NCBI GenBank assembly: GCA_033182465.1
Contig: CP137320.1
Coordinates: 434,001-498,000 of the forward strand
From: Sanghuangporus weigelae
Taxonomy: Eukaryota > Basidiomycota > Agaricomycetes > Hymenochaetales > Hymenochaetaceae
Length of the DNA: 64,000 nucleotides
Direction of reading: 5' to 3'
Shown: positions 45,236 to 56,072 of the stretch, one piece after another
How the letters are laid out: every line of letters begins with the position of its first letter
Position numbering within the stretch: the first letter of the stretch is position 1
Position numbers and translations under genes: made by a program
Notes under the pieces: model-generated
Told to the model about the DNA's origin: nothing
The model's input: only the letters and a program-made list of their open reading frames with translations
The model's database searches: none

Positions 45236-47415
45236 ATGGCACACATACCCACTCTGTCGCTCAAAGAATCCCTCCTCTTCGATGTGTTTTGTGCTCTGGT
45301 AAGCATATGAGATATATCTCTGGCGCAAGAAATTTTCATTATAGTGACTTACAGGTCGTGCACAAAATTTACAACAAATATGAAGTTGAACCTGCAAACT
45401 TCATTGCCACTTTCTTATTGCTCGCAGGAATTCCCGCTTTGCCTTGTTATTTTCTAATGCCCTGCATGGAGTCAATCGCCGTTGCGGCCCCTTTGGCATA
45501 CGGACTTTTCTATATCTCTCTCGCAGTGTCAGTTATCCTTTATCGCATTTTACCGATGCATCCTCTTGCAACGTATCCTGGGCCCTTATACCTGAAAATT
45601 TCAAAACTTTTCTGGATGTATCATGCGTCAACCGGGAAGCAATATATACTCTTCACGAGATTGCATGACAAGTATGGGCCTGTTGTGCGTATTGGTAAGA
45701 ATCTCATTCTGACAATGCCAAGGAGTGCTAGTTAATTATTCCGTTCAGGTCCAAATGAATTGTCTATAGTCGATGTCGAATCTATTCCACCAATAATCGG
45801 ATTGAGAAAGGGCCCGCGTAAGTGATGCATGAAGATGAAAATTCATTTGGTTCGTATCTTACTCAGTGTCCACCCATTCGGCTTTAGAATGGATTGCGCA
45901 CGGTATACCCGGGACGATTCCCGCCATCGTTGGGATGCGCGATGTTGAGCTGCACCGCGAACGCCGTAAGCTGTGGAATCATGGATTTACGACGACTGCT
46001 CTGAAGGAGCATCAGCCAGCCGTGCAGAATCGAGTTCTTGAGCTCGTGGACGAACTTGGTAAACGTGTTTTCACTCAGTCCGGAGGCAGAGAAACTTCGC
46101 TGGACCTTGCCCTATGGATGTCCAATTTTACGTGAGTAGAAGTGGTTGCATAAGGGTATTAGTTTTGTTTGCTTACAGGATGGACAGATATGATGTTATG
46201 GGGGACATGGTGTATGCATATACTGGTCAAAGTATCTGATTAATATTCTCATGAGATATGTAATTATAGTTTAAGTGGAGGTTTCTCGTTCATGCGCAAG
46301 GGTGATGAAGGTGGAACGCGAGCATTGCTTGGTGACTTCGTAGAGTGCGATTCTTTCCTTGCACGAAGAAGCATCTAGACTAACCTATAAGGACCTTAGA
46401 GCCGTAGGCGTTCTTCAGCATACGCCATGGATAATAGGCTTGATTCATAAGTTGGCGGTAGTTCCGGAAGGAATGCGGAAGTTCCAAGAGTTCGCATTTC
46501 AGCGTTACAAAATGCGAAGAAGCCAAGGAACGGCGACAAGAGATATATTCCATTACATAGTAAGTTCTCTATACTTTTTTTTCTTTCGACCATTCATCAT
46601 TCGCGGATTTTAGACAAATGAAGAAGGGCTAGAGAAGATCGAAGTCCCGACGGACCAAGGCATGAATGACGTTCTCACGGCAATTGGCGCTGGTGCAGAC
46701 ACTACTTCTACCGTGCTGGCCGCTGTCTTCTTCTATCTACTCTCTAACCCGTCTGTTTTCATGCGGCTACGGAAAGAGATTGATTCGGAGTTTCCCGTTG
46801 AAGAGAGGGAGCCATTCGATGCTATCAAACTGGCCCGAATGCCTTACTTGAACGCCGTCATGCAAGTATTTCCATGCAGCATGTCATAAAAGACACCAAC
46901 TCAACAGTATCCTCCCATTAGTAACGAGACTCTCCGCCTTCAACCTGCTGTAGCCACTTCGGTGCAGCGATGTCCCTTGGAGGGGAGCGGTGGAATAATG
47001 GTCGCCGGAAGGTCTGTCGTTTATCGCATCTGTCTTCATTGCACATCTCTCATACTGTTCTAGACTTGTTCCAGAGAGCACAATTCTTTATCTTCCGCCG
47101 TACCTCCATCACAGAGATGAGCGCTATTTCTCGCCTTCTCCGAATTCCTTCATTCCCGAACGCTGGCTCGACTTGGATAACAATAAATTTACTACCAACG
47201 CAGCTGCATTCATCCCGTTCTCCGCTGGTCGCGCAAATTGTGTCGGAAAGAATTTGGCTTTGATGGAGATGCGCATGGTTGTTGCGACGATAGTCCAGAA
47301 GTTTGACATGAGGTTCGCTGAGGGATATGACCCGCTTAAGTGGGAGGAAGATTTGAAGGAGTTCTTTGTCATGAAAGTAGGAAAACTACCGGTTGTTTTA
47401 CATGCAAGGCACTAA
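45236..47415 (+). CDS. Cytochrome P450, array member 4
   Basis: Ten exons, starting MAHIPTLSLKESLLFDVFCAL, about 560 residues. Landmarks: VVHKIYNKYEVEPANF, two membrane segments, HPLATYPGP, ERRKLWNHGFTTTAL, AIGAGADTTSTVL, NETLRLQP (ExxR), FIPERW and heme loop FSAGRANCVG. The microexon is 46188-46211. Uniquely among the array members, the intron after NAV/M (46862-46921) starts with GC (GCAAGT) where the others have GT. The loop after the microexon reads LSGGFSFMRKGD. No break in the frame was found, so all four array members look whole. Confidence 0.92.
46862..46921 (+). other. GC-AG intron in P450 member 4
   Basis: Donor GCAAGT directly after GTCAT, acceptor CATTAG before TAACGAGAC. The joined text is INETLRLQ, required for the ExxR motif. 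Members 1-3 have GT at the same place. Confidence 0.85.
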
Positions 47416-47855
47416 AATAGGATCTGTATCTCCGATCTGTCTTATGTTCCGATGATGGAGATATTTATGCACAGTGCTTCCCGGTGCTTGGTATGCATGG
47501 TATTAGGATTAGGATTGTAGTCGCGGGAATAGAAATGATAAGATGCGGAAATGTTAATTTATAGTCATGCAGGATTACTTTCCAATGTCAGTCATTGCAC
47601 CAATGATGAGATACAATGTCGTAAATGGAGCGATAGCTTCAAAGCTAGAAGCGAATTGCGGGATTGGATTCAACGGTTGAAAAAAATCGTTTTGTAATTG
47701 ATCGACGCAAGTGCTTTCCAGGGAGATCTGCGCTTCTGTAGATCGTACCTTCTAAAACTGGAAAATCACAGATCGCAGCTCTGAGCGCGTAAGCTGAGCT
47801 CTCACAGACGGCAAGTCGTCGGACTCAACCTCTTGCTCTTACTGTATGAGCAACG
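47416..47855. other. Intergenic region, P450 array / PEP7
   Basis: These 440 bases hold the member-4 3' flank and the PEP7 promoter. AT-rich, no gene seen. None of the P450 upstream blocks recurs here. Confidence 0.4.
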
Positions 47856-50820
47856 ATGAGCACGACCTCCCCGACACCTTACGTTCCCTATCAAGCCTAC
47901 AAGGTCAGCATACTTGCGGATTATAATTATATATATATCAATTGAGTTGTATGCCAGCCAAAGCGCCATTCCCGCGTTCTATCTAATCCGACGCCTCCTG
48001 CTGAAGCGTTGCCAAATGGCATTGCCGATCTACACAACCAGACGAGACATGTTTCGTCATCTTCCTTCGACTCTGCGACAAAGGTGAATGGCGAGAGTAA
48101 TGCCAAGATTGTGAATGCGCTGAGGAACGACGTGGCGCCGTCCCCGGCGAATGATCGAGACATACCATCTCCTTTCGCCAAGTCAAACTCGGGTCCGAGC
48201 TCAAGACCGGTATCCGTGGTGATCGTGTGCGGACAGTCAACTGGAAAAGACGTAGGTACGAAGTTGGGCTCCGAGCAGACGAGTCCTACGGACACGGTCA
48301 GCTCAGTGACCGGGATTCGACTGAACGGCGAGCCCCTGGAGTCGACGAGTGATGCAAATCCTGGACCTTCTAGTCCGGCGAGTGGTCAGTCAATGCCCAT
48401 AGCTACTAATGCTCGACCGATATCTTCATTGTCGGAAGTCAATGGAAAAGTAAGTACGGTGGTCAGACCATCAGAGAAGTCTGCCGGAAAAGCTCCTGCT
48501 GTTAGTAGCGATGACGGTCCGCCAACCTCGCCGACTTCTCCGACGTCTGCAAAACCGACTTTCAGAAATCGGAAGACTTCAACGTTTCGCTATGTTCCTC
48601 TTCGTCCACCAAACGCAAGCTCTAGTTCTACACCCCGCACTTCAAGCCCCTTACGTCCTACTGGTGCCCAAGCTCATTCTCACAATCGTGCAGCGTCTAC
48701 CTCTGGGCTTTCTCCTCTTTCAAATGCTCGTCAATTGGGCGATCAACCGTCGCCATTACAAAAAGCCTCGCGATCGCCGGCTTCGATACATTCAGACCTA
48801 TCTCCCGAAACCGCTCATTCTGTTTTATTGAACCCTGCTATTCATAATGCGCATAATAATACGCATCAGCGCAGTACGTCTGTGATGGTTTTGCCGTCTG
48901 GAGCCCCTCAACCGAGGTTAAATCCTCCACAACGGACAAGTTCGCTCCCACCTTCTCCGGCTCCTCCTGCTCCTCCTCCCAAGTCCACTTCGCCCTCCCT
49001 TTCTGCATCCCCTAGCCCCGGTACTGGTCCTACATCTTCAGCTGCATCTCAGTCTATCTCAGCGACTTCATCCCGAGTTCAGTCTCCATCTCCCTTGCCG
49101 TACAACACACCCACCTTTTCTGCGTCCTCTACTACATCCGTCCCTTCGACGCCTACGTCCACGGGGATGTACAAAGCCGTATACAGACCGGGCTTCCAGC
49201 CCAAAGGTGTCTACCGTCCTCTGACAGATGAGTTCCTTGCACTCCGGAAGCGCGCGAGGGATAGGGCACGGATCGAACTAACAAGATTGGAAAGGCGCTT
49301 TGAAAAACTAATAGACCTGCATTTCTCCCCCTCTAAAGCGGGAGAGGAAGATGTGGCTATAAAAGGGAAGGAGAAATCGAGCAACGGTTCCGGAGTTATG
49401 GCGCCTGGGCTTGCCCGACGCGCTTCATCTTTCTTTGAGGAGCTGGGGGACCTCAAGGGTAAGAGCGCGACTGAACTCTGGAGAAGTGTTTTGGAGAGTC
49501 GAGCTGCAGCTGCGAATGGCGGCAAAGGGGATATTCGATGTGTGTATTTACATCTTGTCATTATTCCTTCCTTGAATTTCTGTCTGATGAAATCTACTGC
49601 AGCTGCTGAGCAACGAATAACACCCTGGCAAGACGACGCGGAGGTTTCTGCATGTCCTCATTGCTCGTCAGTCCCAACTTCTCCCTGTTTCATTATTATA
49701 CTCATATATATTCTCTTCCAGAACCTCTTTCCACCCATTAACGAACCGAAAACACCACTGTCGACTCTGCGGACGTATTATCTGTTCTTTACCCGTAAAG
49801 AAGCCCCAGCGACCTGTCCCTTGTTCTCTTCTCTTTGTCTCTGACCCGAAGACGGGGAGAATAGAGGAAGTGACAGAGGGCGTAGATTATGGTGTTAGGC
49901 CGCGTGCGAGAGTAGATTCGAAAGTTGGCAAGACTGGAGGAAACGTTGGTTCGAATGAGGAGAAGTTCTTGAAGGGCGTGAGGATTTGTAGGGAGTGCAA
50001 ACCCGTGATGCTGTGAGTGATCATTACCATCTTGTTCCGGACTAAATATTAAAGAGTGAAATACGCATAAGACGGCAGCAGTATCGACAAGAGGCCAAAC
50101 GTGTTCCTGCCATGGTCAGACTTTACGAGGTAAGTGGTCTATCGGAGCCTGAATTGTTAGATTATAGCTGAATGACTTTCAGGCACTCATTTCTCTCGAG
50201 TCTGAGATTGAAGAGACTCTACCGCAATTTCAAGAACTCATGCTCAGTTTATCGTGCGTTTCTTTCAAGCCGAGTCTCACAATGTACTCACTCTTTTCTT
50301 AGCAATAATCCAGACGAATCTCCGACAAAAGAAGCCTCAGCAGCGCGAAAGCATCTGCTAGAATGTTTTGCGGATTACGATGCGATTGCAAAGCGGATAC
50401 GCAAGATTCCGTGTCCTGGTGGTCCCGGGAGCTCGCAGGATCGTGTACAAGCTGCGATAGTGGCTAGGGCGAATATGTTTTTGCAGAAGAACATGTTTCC
50501 ACTCCAGGTAGCGCTTACTCAGACTTCTTGACGATAAGTTGCTGATGATTTCTCGTAGTCCCTTCCGAAACTGAAGCGACGGTCGTCGACGAATGTCAAT
50601 GGAGATGTCTCAGGAACAGAAAGTGCTCCTTCCCAAGTCATTGATCCCGATTCCGAACTTGCGCGTGTTCTGCAGCCGCTACTCGAGCAAGAGGCTTTGT
50701 TGGAGTCGTTTGTCGAAGAAGCAACGACGCATCGCAAGTTCGAGGATGCGCGTACGCTGAAGACGAACCTTGCTGAGATACGGGCTGAGATTGATCGGAT
50801 TGTGATACAGGCAGAGTGAG
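47856..50820 (+). CDS. PEP7: FYVE-domain endosomal protein, Pep7/Vac1 or rabenosyn-5 type
   Basis: Binds PI3P and Rab5-like GTPases to drive vesicle fusion at endosomes. The chosen start (47856) reads MSTTSPTPYVPYQAYK and splices to PKRHSRVLSNPTP, in frame with a 450-residue Ser/Pro/Thr-rich disordered region; an ATG ten bases earlier is out of frame. Next is a conserved helical stretch, YRPLTDEFLALRKRARDRARIELTRLERRFEKL. The FYVE zinc finger follows: WQDDAEVSACPHC, then after an intron TSFHPLTNRKHHCRLCGRIICSLP with the RKHHCR lipid pocket. The C-terminal helix QEALLESFVEEATTHRKFEDARTLKTNL is the Rab-binding (Rbsn) type. Six or so exons. Confidence 0.88.
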
Positions 50821-51177
50821 GGGCGTAGATTGATTGATGAGGCTTTTATTGATTGTAAGGTAGCCTATAGGAATGACAATCAATAGAATAGAGTGTAGGA
50901 AGAGGTACCACCCGATGTATTGTGACCAGTGGCAAGCTTGATCGGGGATAATCGGGAAGGGGCTGAAGAGAAGAAGCTGTTGGTTGAAGTGTCTCTCGCC
51001 AATCGGTGACCGTAGTCACATGAAATGCGGGGCATGGATATTATATTATTTGCCAAGGAAGCGGGGCACGGGTTCCAGTCTCCCCTCAAGCTCCGCCGCA
51101 TATATAGCGCCAGTTTACTTATCCACGGCCTCCGATCTGCCCTCATTATAGTTCTCACCTTACTCTCTCGTTCGGAG
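50821..51177. promoter_or_regulatory. Promoter region of citrate synthase
   Basis: These 357 bases separate PEP7 from the citrate synthase ATG. A TATATA sequence lies at 51101-51106, 72 bases before the ATG, a plausible TATA box for a strongly expressed gene. Confidence 0.5.
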
Positions 51178-53274
51178 ATGCTGTTCAGGGGAAATACAGC
51201 TGTGAAGCGTGTGGCGCGTTCGGTGCATCAGGCCCAGAGGCGGTTCAAGTCATCAGTGGTGCGCGGTATTCGTATAGATGGTCCTTGGAACTAAATACGC
51301 GTCTGTCCGTTCGTTCTGTAGTCCCTGCGCGAGACCCTTGCGGAGGTTATCCCAGCAAAGCAGCATGAGCTCGTCAAGCTCGTACGTATCTCCTCATCTC
51401 TTATCAATGCCTCACCTCATTGTTTGGTATGATCGCTGTGACGACAGAGAAAAGAACACGGCCACGCCGTAGTGGGGAACATCAAGGTCGAGAATATCAT
51501 CGGGGGGATGAGGACGCTCAACGTCCTCCTCTGGGAAGCGTCCGTTCTTGATCCGAACGAGGTCCGTTTGATTTCAGTAATCAAATATTACATCTGCATC
51601 GTTCTTACATCTCATGGGACGTATTCACCGAAACAAACACCCAATCTATCTTCCGCTATGCATTGTCCATTATTCAATTCACTATGATGTGCGGGCATTC
51701 TATCTAGGGCATCCACTTCCACGGGATGTCGATCCCAGAAACGCAGAAGGTGCTCCCGCCTGCTCCGGGTGGGCGGGAGATCATACCCGAGAGTATGCTC
51801 TGGCTGCTCTTGACGGGCAGAGTCCCCACTCCCGAGCAGACGCGCGAACTGTCGCAGGAGTTGGCCGACAAGGGAGAGCTACCCGAGGAGATCGTGAAGC
51901 TCGTCGATTCGTACGTCTAACACTTGCTTTTGCACCTCTTTGAACTCATGTAGGTGTTTTCAGCTTCCCGTCGACACTTCACCCCATGACCCAGCTCTCT
52001 ATGGGAGTTGCTGCGCTCAATTCGACTTCGCAGTTCGCGAAGGCGTACGAAGGAGGAATGAAGAAGATGGACTACTGGAAACCTGCACTTGAAGACTCGC
52101 TGACGCTTATTGCGCGTCTTCCTACTCTTGCTGCTCGTGTTTACAGGAACGTGTACAAGAATCGGGAGCCGGTGCCTCCTGTGAACAAGGATTTGGACCT
52201 TGTGGGTTAGTATCATAGCTCAACTGTAACCATGACGGTAAGAATTCTGATTTTTCCCTCTCATAGGCAACTATACGAATATGCTTGGCTTCGGTGGCAG
52301 CGAAGACTTGACGGAGTACTTGCGCTTGTACATCGCGATTCACGGAGACCACGAGGGAGGCAATGTCTCTGCCCACACTGCTCGTAAGTCCTATTATCAT
52401 TTCCGATGAATCCGACGAATGCTAATGTGATGATTTGATTTGCTACTAGACCTCGTCGGCTCAGCGTTGTCCGATCCGTACCTTGCATATTCCGCTTCTT
52501 TGCTGGGTCTAGCCGGTCCTCTCCACGGGTATGTCTTTACCCCACCTACCCGGGAATTAAAGCCGACTTTCCTCTATCTTACAGCTTAGCGAATCAGGAA
52601 GTCCTCCGCTGGCAGCTCATGATGCTGAACGAAGTAGGGGAGAATAACATTACGCCCGAGATCATCCGGGAGTACCTCTGGAAGACGCTGAAGAGTGGAC
52701 AAGTCGTGCCTGGATACGGACACGGCGTGCTTCGTGCAACGGACCCGCGGTTTACGGCGCTCTTGCAGTTCTGCGATGCCCGCCCGGAGCTGTTGGAGAG
52801 TCCGACGATTAAGCTTGTTAAATTGGTTGGTTGCTTTGACTTTGGCAGATTGAGCTTGATGTCAATGATGTTTATGCTTTGTAGACGTCCGAGGTCGCAC
52901 CCGAGGTACTGAAGGAACACGGTAAGACGAAGAACCCGTACCCGAATGTGGATGCTGGATCTGGATGCTTGCTCTACCACTATGGGCTACGCGAGTTCAA
53001 GTACTACACAGTCATTTTCGGCGTTTCTCGCGGTACGTTATTGGTATTCTGTACGCTGTCGAGTCATATGTCTCTAATATTTCTTTGTGTTTGAAATAGC
53101 CCTCGGAGCATTGTCGCAGTATGTCTGGGATCGAGCGCTTGGTTTGCCAATTGAGAGACCGAAATGTGCGTTTCACATTGTCCCCGTAAGAGCTAATACT
53201 TAAAGTGGTCTTTTTTTTTTTATCTAGCTATTTCCATGGACGGATTGAAGTCACTCATTAAGCAACACATCTAA
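51178..53274 (+). CDS. CIT1: Citrate synthase, mitochondrial
   Basis: Condenses oxaloacetate and acetyl-CoA in the TCA cycle. The presequence [27 protein letters not shown] is Arg-rich and without acids. After that come [97 protein letters not shown] (catalytic His), [16 protein letters not shown] (catalytic His) and [14 protein letters not shown] (Asp). [25 protein letters not shown] ends it. The paralogous 2-methylcitrate synthase is the main alternative; the sequence alone does not fully exclude it. About ten exons; stop 53272-53274. Confidence 0.93.
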
Positions 53275-53801
53275 GGTCGAGGGTGGAGAATACGTGGCTC
53301 ACGCGAACAGAAAACAGTGGCTCTATGGAAGCGAGAGAGCCTATGAGTTTCACATATGCATGTTTATTTTTTCTTAGCTTCTTTCAGCATTCCCTTCATC
53401 TCGCTTTTCCTCTGCAATAAAGATTTCACTTTCATTCTATTCTGAATGTCTTTCTTTTTTTCAAACGTATCTTCGTTTGTTCTGTGGCTAGTGAGTTCGA
53501 TAGTAAGCTTTGTACTTGTACTCATCCTGCTGCTGCCTGCCAGAAACGTGTTTACGTAAAATCTAAACTCCGACTGTGAACGTGACCGCGACGCGTCTTG
53601 GCTCGTGATCATTCTGCTCTCCCAATGGATGATTGCCTGTGAGTATTTGTTCTTTGATTTGTTGTTTCGGTATACCCGATTCAATCAATTAATGCATGCG
53701 AACAACACCTGGCACTTAACTTAGCTCAGCTCACCTTCATCAAGGCGACTCGCTCCTTCACACTTCACTGTACCAACGGTATAGAGGTATTGGCGTCGAC
53801 G
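53275..53801. other. Intergenic region, citrate synthase / inositol phosphatase
   Basis: These 527 bases hold the 3' end of citrate synthase and the next promoter. T-rich; no gene or named site seen. Confidence 0.4.
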
Positions 53802-55533
53802 ATGACTGCTCCAGAAGAGACACATCCGGAGGACAACAAGCTGCTCGTCCAGATTGCGACGTACAATACGAATTTACAGGGGAATTCCGGACTACCGCAG
53901 GACCTCGTTGATTGGCTCGCCCCCACGCTGAAGGTGTCGAACTTCCTTGCGAGGGGGAAGCAAGCTCCGGACATTGTTGTGGTTGGGTTCCAGGAGCTGT
54001 TGCCTCTCCACCTCGGACGTGAGCTGCTGCATGTCTTTAAGTATATGACAAGCGCTCAAGACGTTTTGTTTTGTTTTGTTTCGTGAAAACGCGGCGAAAT
54101 TGCGATAGTATCTGGCATGTCCCGCAAGGTGATCGACTCGCGAGACGCTCTCATCCGGTCGCAGATCGAGGAGCATGCGCCGAATAGGGAGAGCTACATG
54201 CTCGTCGCGAAGATCGTCAATGTCGGTGTGGCGTTGCTCGTGTATGTCCGTGACGAGGTGCTCGGGAGCAAGGTATGCGATGTACAGACTCAATGGACTG
54301 GGTGCGGTCCGGCGTGGATGGGGAATAAGGGTGCTGTTGGGGTGAGGTTTAGAGTGAAAGGCTATCGTGATGAGGATGTGGGAGAGACGTTCACGTTGGT
54401 GTTTCCTCTTGAAAAGATTTGTTCGGATCGTAAAGCTGAGCTGAGGATATGGTCAGGTTCGTGAATGCCCACCTTACAGCGCATTCCGGGAACCTGGAAC
54501 AGCGGATCCTAGATTACAAACAGATCGTCGGGACGCTCCTCTTCCCTTCCCCCTCTGCGTCTTCTAAGAAGTATTCAACGATATACGACACTTCACATCT
54601 CTTCTTCCTCGGCGACCTCAACTTCAGACTTGCATTTTCTTCGTCGCCCGATGCTACAACGCCCCTTGCAAACGGCGATGCTTCCCAGCCGGCACAGGAA
54701 CTGAAAGCGCAGCTGATCGATTCGCTTAAGGACGACTTGGAACGAGAGAAGTTGAAGGAGTACGACGAGCTGTTCGTCGAACGCCGAAAGGGTCGTATAT
54801 TTGTCGGGCTCCACGAGGGAGAGTTCTGGCAGTTCAAGTGTACGTATAAGTACAACTTGAAGGAAGTTGATAGATACAAGTAAGTCTCTTTCGCTCCTCG
54901 CGACGCGACCCCTTAACCATCCCAATCGTACTTACTACTTGCGCTCGTATCTGTGATTCTGCCTGTCTAGTGAAAAACGATTGCCCGCATGGACAGATCG
55001 TGTAATGTTCGCGTCGTACTTCGATTCTCCAGATTCCACAGAGAAGTCGAGCATTGAGCCGATCTTGTACACATCTATCCCATCATACACCACCTCAGAT
55101 CATGTACGTAGACAATTCCCCCCGTCTTTCAAGCATTGTAAGCAGCAAGTAACAAATATTACGCCAATAGAAACCGGTCGTCGCTCTTCTCCTTGTCCCG
55201 ACACGCCTATGCTCTCCTCCGTCCCCGTCTACATCCTCATCTGCATCCACGCTTCGAAAGGAAAAAGAAATCCCAACAATAACGCTCCCACCAACCTACA
55301 CTCCGACGCCCGACAAGCACTGGATCCTCAAACGATATGTCGGGCGCACGCTCGACCGCATTATCGGCGTGCTCTGGACGCTCCTCTGGCTCGTCGGGCT
55401 GGGGAACGCTGCGTTCGGTTTGGCGAATTTCGTATTTGGGTTGGTGGCGTGGAAGTGGATGGGAGGAGGGGGAGGAGGATCTGGGGGCGCGGTTGGCGAG
55501 GCGGTCACTAGTGCTGGAGCTGGGGAAGTATGA
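53802..55533 (+). CDS. INP54: Tail-anchored inositol polyphosphate 5-phosphatase (Inp54-like)
   Basis: Removes the 5-phosphate of PI(4,5)P2. The catalytic domain opens LVQIATYNTNLQG and has IVVVGFQELLPL, then WMGNKGAVGVRF, FVNAHLTAHSGNLEQR, signature 1 FFLGDLNFRL, signature 2 RLPAWTDRVMF and, across the last intron, PSYTTSDH/KPV. All Mg- and phosphate-binding residues I can check are present. Past it lie Ser/Pro-rich residues and a C-terminal membrane segment (IIGVLWTLLWLVGLGNAAFGLANFVFGLVAW), fitting the ER tail anchor of yeast Inp54. Five exons. Start ATG 53802, stop 55531-55533. The distinction from OCRL/synaptojanin-type enzymes rests on its small size and tail anchor. Confidence 0.85.
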
Positions 55534-56072
55534 TGATTCGTGCTTCCTTTCTACTCTCCGGTTTACCCATTTCTGAACAGATCTAGTCTTTGAGTTATTC
55601 ATGTTGTATTGCCTATGTTTTTTTATATTTCCCAGTCCTGCGGTCCTCCCATCGCTGGATTGCACCTTGTTGTTCTACAATAACTTGTTTCTTTCTTTCT
55701 ATCCTGATCCCCCCCTCCTTCCTCTCTCTCTCATACTACCATGCTTCTGGAGCTTTGCATATATTACACGCCTCATTGCTCTCATTGGTACTGACTCTAC
55801 GCTCTACAACGGACGGTGTATTCTGATCTACATTATTACATGCTTTTTGCGCCTCTTTGCCGTTTTTTATAATGCGTGCAAACGGACGATTCTAGGCTAG
55901 GAAGTTACGTATTACTCACAAGCAAGATGCTGGGAAGAGAAAAAGTACGCATATGGCGAGCAACGATCACAATTCACTTTCGAACAAGACGAAAATGACC
56001 AGTCGGAGAAACAACGGGTGAGCTTATTTTCTTGCTGTTGTTCGATGTGATGATTCACTCGTGGCTCCCTCA
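55534..56072. other. Convergent 3' region, INP54 / MFS transporter
   Basis: These 539 bases lie between two converging stops. They are very T- and pyrimidine-rich (55605-55870). Open frames seen here are hydrophobic because of the T content and have no family resemblance. Confidence 0.4.

Noticed and set aside
51278-51472. Separate small gene inside citrate synthase
   Set aside because: Frame covers an intron and flanking exon in the wrong frame; the spliced citrate synthase explains the DNA.
55590-55900. Hydrophobic open frames as small membrane proteins
   Set aside because: Overlapping frames in a T/C-rich stretch all look hydrophobic; no start context or family match.
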